From CAZSWS01 sp964610765 (GTDB lineage: Bacteria; Bacteroidota; Bacteroidia; Bacteroidales; Tannerellaceae), in NCBI GenBank assembly GCA_964610765.1, contig CAZSWS010000033.1, forward strand, positions 1 through 29,077: a stretch of DNA of 29,077 bases, in the 5' to 3' direction. Shown one piece after another: positions 25,197 through 29,077 of the stretch. The notes under the pieces are model-generated. The model was not told the origin of the DNA, did not search any database, and saw only the letters and a list, made by a program, of their open reading frames with translations. A program made the translations under genes and the position numbers. Every line of letters starts with the position of its first letter. Positions within the stretch are counted from its first letter, which is position 1.

Positions 25197-26006
25197 ATGA
25201 AAACAATCTTGGATAATCGTCCTGAGTTGACCAAGCAAATAGAAGAAGTGGCTGAAGTGGCCGGCTATTTATGGCAAAAAGGATGGGCAGAACGTAATGG
25301 GGGTAATATAACAATCAATATTACAGATGTAATTGATGATGAAGTTAGGGCTTTAAAGCCTATCAGTGAAAAAACACCTATTGGCATAGAACTTCCTAAC
25401 TTGAAAGGATGCTATTTTTTCTGTAAAGGAACTAACAAGCGGATGCGCGACTTGGCTCGACGCCCGATGGAAAATGGTTCTGTTATCCGTATTTTGGATG
25501 ATTGTGCTCATTATGAGATTATAGCGGATAATCCCGTACGTCCTACGTCAGAACTACCTTCTCATTTGATGATGCATGACTATCTGATAGGTAAAGGGTC
25601 GACTTATAAAGCGGCTTTGCATACACATCCTATTGATTTAATAGCGATGACACATCACGAGCCTTTTTTAGAGAAAGACAAATTGACTTATTTGTTGTGG
25701 AGTATGATTCCTGAAACACGAGCATTTTGTCCGAAAGGTTTAGGTATTGCTCCTTATGCTATGCCTGGTTCGATTGATCTGGCCGAAGCTACTATTGGGC
25801 AATTAGATGAATATGATGTGGTTATGTGGGAAAAACACGGGGTTTGCTCGGTGAGTGATAACATCATGGAGGCATTTGATATGGTAGATACTTTGTCGAA
25901 ATCGGCACAGATATACATTGCAGCCAAAAGTATGGGATTTGAGCCCGACGGTACGAGTAGGGAAGACATGGATGCACTAAAAAAAGCTTTCAATCTGCCC
26001 GGATAA
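25197..26006 (+). CDS. rhaD: rhamnulose-1-phosphate aldolase
   Basis: A 269-residue class II aldolase (AraD/FucA family) that cleaves rhamnulose-1-phosphate to dihydroxyacetone phosphate and L-lactaldehyde. Zinc ligands His-142 and His-144 lie in LHTHPIDLIAM and His-214 in WEKHGVCSVS; the catalytic glutamate is Glu-119 in PTSELPSH. WAERNGGNITINIT (30-43) is the phosphate-binding region. It is the last rha gene before a terminator. No lactaldehyde reductase or RhaR-type AraC activator follows. Confidence 0.95.
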   Translation: MKTILDNRPELTKQIEEVAEVAGYLWQKGWAERNGGNITINITDVIDDEVRALKPISEKTPIGIELPNLKGCYFFCKGTNKRMRDLARRPMENGSVIRILDDCAHYEIIADNPVRPTSELPSHLMMHDYLIGKGSTYKAALHTHPIDLIAMTHHEPFLEKDKLTYLLWSMIPETRAFCPKGLGIAPYAMPGSIDLAEATIGQLDEYDVVMWEKHGVCSVSDNIMEAFDMVDTLSKSAQIYIAAKSMGFEPDGTSREDMDALKKAFNLPG

Positions 26007-26031
26007 TATCCGTTAATGTTTAAAATAATCT

Positions 26032-26073
26032 AAAACCCGCTGTTTCCTTAACATAAAGGACAGCGGGTTTTAT
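26032..26073 (+). terminator. intrinsic terminator after rhaD
   Basis: A 12-bp stem aaaacccgctgt (26032-26043) / acagcgggtttt (26060-26071), with a further short pairing inside the loop and a weak T-rich tail. It ends the rha cluster. Confidence 0.85.
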
Positions 26074-26172
26074 CCTTTTGGAAAAATAGCTTAATTTTAC
26101 ACGCAGGTTCTAGTGTATAGGGGCAATAGACTGGCTTCTATCAGATATAGCATTATTTAAAATTTAAAATTT

Positions 26173-29073
26173 ATGAGGAAATTTCTAATTTCATTTATTC
26201 CGTTTGTGCTATTGACAATCATGATGTCTTGCACAAACTCAAAGTACTCTTACGAGAGTGTGCCGAATGATCCATTGAAAGTTCGTATCTATACATTAGA
26301 TAATGGGCTGAAAATTTATTTATCGGTCAACAAAGACAAACCGCGCATTCAGACCTATATAGGTGTGCGTGTGGGTTCTAAAAATGACCCGGCTGAAACA
26401 ACCGGGCTTGCTCACTATTTTGAACACTTGATGTTTAAGGGGACTGAACAGTTTGGTACGTCTGACTATGAAGCCGAAAAACCTATGCTAGATGAGATTG
26501 AGGCACTTTTTGAAACATATAGAAAGACTACTGATGAAGCAGAAAGAGTGGCTATTTATGCACGCATAGACAGTGTGTCACAAGAAGCTTCTAAAGTTGC
26601 TATTCCAAGCGAGTATGACAAGCTGATGGCTGCCATTGGTGCGCAAGGCTCAAATGCATTTACCAGTTATGATGTGACAGCTTTTGAAGAAAACATTCCA
26701 TCGAATGAAATTGAAAGCTGGGCTAAGATTCAAGCAGATCGTTTCCAAAATCCTGTTTTACGCTTGTTTCATACTGAACTGGAAACAGTATATGAAGAAT
26801 ACAACATGTATTTGACATACGATGCTATGACGGTGAATAATGTGATGATGGCTTCACTATTTCCACATCATCCGTATGGAACACAAACGGTTATTGGAAC
26901 GCAAGATCATCTTAAGAATCCATCCATAACCAATATCAAAAACTATTTCGAAACTTACTATGTCCCTAATAATATGGCTATAGTCATGGCGGGTGATTTT
27001 AATCCGGATGAAGTAGTCGCTACTATTGACAAGTATTTCGGACAGATGGAAGCTAAGGAAATACCCGAACTTAAAGTAGAAGCTGAAACTCCTATAAATG
27101 AGCCGGTTGTTAAGGAAGTTGTTGGGCTTGATGCCGAGAATGTTACATTAGCTTACCGATTTCCTGCTGCTAGCAACGAAGATGTAGCCATCATGCAGTT
27201 TATCAACTACCTGTTGAGAAATGGTAAGGCCGGATTAATTGATATAAACTTAGTACAACAACAAAAAGTGCTCAGAGCCGGTAGTGGAATCTATGCGATG
27301 GCTGATTATAGTGTGTTTGAAATGAACGGAACACCGAAAGAAGGACAAAGTCTGGATGAAGTAAAAGAATTACTTTTAGAGCAGCTTGAACTTCTTAAGA
27401 AAGGTGAGTTTGAAGATTGGATGTTAGATGCTATCATCAATAACTTTAAACTAAACGAATATTATCAACAACAAGAGGCTGAATATGCAGCTTCTATTAT
27501 GCTGTCATCTTATTATAACGGAGTGGACTGGAAAGATCAGGTGAATAAAATAGCCCTTCAATCTAAATTAACCAAACAAGATATTATTGATTTCTGTAAT
27601 AAATATTTTCAGGATAATTATGTGTTGGTTTATAAAAGACAAGGTAAGCCGGATGATGGCAAGATTGAAAAACCATCTATTACTCCTATCTCTACAAACC
27701 GTGAGATGGAAAGCTCTTTTCTAGCTGACATAAAATCCCGCGAAGTGAAAGCCATTGAGCCTGTTTTTGTGGATTTTTCAAAAGACTTAGATCAACTGAC
27801 TGCTAAGAGTGAAATTCCTGTTTTGTATAAAAAGAATACAACAAACCCACTATTCACTATGCAGTATGTGTTTGAAATGGGTAATAACCATGATAAAGCT
27901 TTAGGATTGGCTTTCCAATACCTTAACTATTTAGGTACGAGCAAGCGTACAGCCGAAGATATTACTAGCGAATTGTATCAGTTGGCTTGTTCTTTCCGTG
28001 TTTCGTCTACTAATGAGCGTGTTTATGTATCGGTAAGCGGTTTGAATGATAACTTCGAGAAAGCCATGGAACTGTTGGAAGAGCGTTTGGCCGATCCGGT
28101 GGTAAATGAGGAAGCTTTCAGAAATTTGATTATGGATATTCTGAAAAATCGTTCAGATGCTAAACACAACCAATCAGCAAACTTCCGTGCATTGGCACAA
28201 TATGCTATTTGGGGAGATAAGTCTTCGTATAAAAACATCTATACTGAAAATGAATTGAAAGAAATGAATCCGGAAATGCTAATTGATAAAATCAAAAGCT
28301 TGAAAAATTATGCACATACGATTTTATACTATGGTCCATTAGCACATACTGAGTTCGTAAATGCGATTAATGAAAAGCATGCCGTGGCTGAAACTTTACA
28401 ACCGGTGCCGGATCCTATTGTTTTTGTAGAACAAGAGACTTCAGAAAACAAGGTGTTATTAGCAAACTATGATGCTAAACAGATTAATCTGAGTATGATT
28501 CATAAAGGGGGAGTTTTCAATCCTTCCATTGAAAATATACGTTCATTATACAATGAATACTTTGGATCAGGAATGGGTTCTATCGTCTTTCAAGAAATGC
28601 GTGAAGCAAGAGGTCTGGCTTATAGTGCAGGCGCTAGCTATGGTCGTCCGTCAGATCCCAAACGCTCATACTTTTTGCAAACATATATTGGCACACAGAC
28701 AGACAAAATGGTAGATGCTATCATCGCTTTTAATGAAATACTGAACGATATACCTCAATCAGAAAAAGCGTTTAACATAGCCAAAGAGAGTATGTTGACA
28801 GATATTCGTACAGGACGTATTATGCGTGATGATATCTTATGGTATTACATGGATGCAAAGAAGTTTGGCTATGAAACAGACTCGCGCAAGGAGCTTTTTG
28901 ATGCGTTGCAAACATTTACTTTAGCTGATATTGTGAAATTTCAAGAAGAGTATGTGAAAAACAAACCATTTACATATTGTGTATTAGGCGATTTGAAAAG
29001 CTTGGATATGGAGTATCTAAAAAGTTTGGGCACAGTAAGGATTATGTCGCAAGAAGAAATATTCGGTTATTAA
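26173..29073 (+). CDS. M16 family zinc peptidase lipoprotein
   Basis: A 966-residue pitrilysin-type (M16) metallopeptidase with a signal peptide and lipobox-like MMSC (Cys-20), so probably periplasmic and membrane-anchored. The inverted zinc motif HYFEH (His-81, Glu-84, His-85) is intact, and the third ligand lies in ELETVYEEYNMY (about 202-213). A charged insert of about 45 residues (about 105-150) lies between them, so the spacing is longer than in compact M16B enzymes. A second, inactive M16-like half follows from about residue 540. The C-terminal REARGLAYSAGASYGRP carries the Arg/Tyr pair used for substrate binding in the family. It follows the rhaD terminator by 100 bp; only a weak -7-like TAATTTTA (26092-26099) is seen. 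It ends 4 bp before the window end. Confidence 0.9.
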   Translation: MRKFLISFIPFVLLTIMMSCTNSKYSYESVPNDPLKVRIYTLDNGLKIYLSVNKDKPRIQTYIGVRVGSKNDPAETTGLAHYFEHLMFKGTEQFGTSDYEAEKPMLDEIEALFETYRKTTDEAERVAIYARIDSVSQEASKVAIPSEYDKLMAAIGAQGSNAFTSYDVTAFEENIPSNEIESWAKIQADRFQNPVLRLFHTELETVYEEYNMYLTYDAMTVNNVMMASLFPHHPYGTQTVIGTQDHLKNPSITNIKNYFETYYVPNNMAIVMAGDFNPDEVVATIDKYFGQMEAKEIPELKVEAETPINEPVVKEVVGLDAENVTLAYRFPAASNEDVAIMQFINYLLRNGKAGLIDINLVQQQKVLRAGSGIYAMADYSVFEMNGTPKEGQSLDEVKELLLEQLELLKKGEFEDWMLDAIINNFKLNEYYQQQEAEYAASIMLSSYYNGVDWKDQVNKIALQSKLTKQDIIDFCNKYFQDNYVLVYKRQGKPDDGKIEKPSITPISTNREMESSFLADIKSREVKAIEPVFVDFSKDLDQLTAKSEIPVLYKKNTTNPLFTMQYVFEMGNNHDKALGLAFQYLNYLGTSKRTAEDITSELYQLACSFRVSSTNERVYVSVSGLNDNFEKAMELLEERLADPVVNEEAFRNLIMDILKNRSDAKHNQSANFRALAQYAIWGDKSSYKNIYTENELKEMNPEMLIDKIKSLKNYAHTILYYGPLAHTEFVNAINEKHAVAETLQPVPDPIVFVEQETSENKVLLANYDAKQINLSMIHKGGVFNPSIENIRSLYNEYFGSGMGSIVFQEMREARGLAYSAGASYGRPSDPKRSYFLQTYIGTQTDKMVDAIIAFNEILNDIPQSEKAFNIAKESMLTDIRTGRIMRDDILWYYMDAKKFGYETDSRKELFDALQTFTLADIVKFQEEYVKNKPFTYCVLGDLKSLDMEYLKSLGTVRIMSQEEIFGY

Positions 29074-29077
29074 TCTT

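Overview
The window reads as a chromosomal segment of a Bacteroidales bacterium, most likely a Bacteroides-like gut anaerobe. The evidence is AT-rich DNA, Bacteroidetes-type -7 promoter boxes (TAnnTTTG) upstream of most transcription units, few Shine-Dalgarno sequences, and families typical of Bacteroidetes (DUF4932, DUF4861, DUF4965 and secreted lipoproteins). No rRNA, tRNA, CRISPR array, insertion sequence or transcriptional regulator gene was found.

Layout on the + strand: (1) 139-4137, a secreted GH76-like glycosidase followed by a large DUF4965/glutaminase-A-like lipoprotein. (2) 4459-9191, the stress and proteostasis genes clpC and htpG, each with its own terminator. (3) 9329-13342, a thiamine-salvage operon (TPP riboswitch, thiM, thiE, tenA, thiD) followed by a fructosamine-kinase-like gene. 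(4) 13367-14755, a DUF4932 putative metalloprotease interrupted by one in-frame TAA.

On the - strand, 20278 down to 14830, lies an uronate operon: kduI, a DUF4861 lipoprotein, kdgK, kduD and an ExuT-like transporter. It is transcribed divergently from the rhamnose genes rhaB-rhaA and rhaT-rhaD (21233-26006, + strand). The two loci are separated by a 954-bp intergenic region. That region holds the kdu promoter, a probable short transcription unit with its own promoter and terminator, a nested inverted repeat, and the rha promoter region. A periplasmic M16-type zinc peptidase lipoprotein (26173-29073) closes the window.

Functionally, the uronate operon turns unsaturated uronates from lyase or GH105-type digestion into KDG and KDPG. 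The rha genes turn L-rhamnose into DHAP and lactaldehyde. Together these are the two products expected from rhamnogalacturonan-I backbone disaccharides, so the divergent pair may be a co-ordinated pectin-product module; this is an inference. The thiamine operon contains only salvage and coupling enzymes. Its control is unusually easy to read: a TPP aptamer, an intrinsic terminator, and an antiterminator that uses the 3' strand of P1.

The oddest items are the split DUF4932 gene, the apparently non-coding transcription unit between kduI and rhaB, and the internal terminator plus new promoter that separates rhaA from rhaT. I did not find a clearly new multi-gene defence or mobile system.
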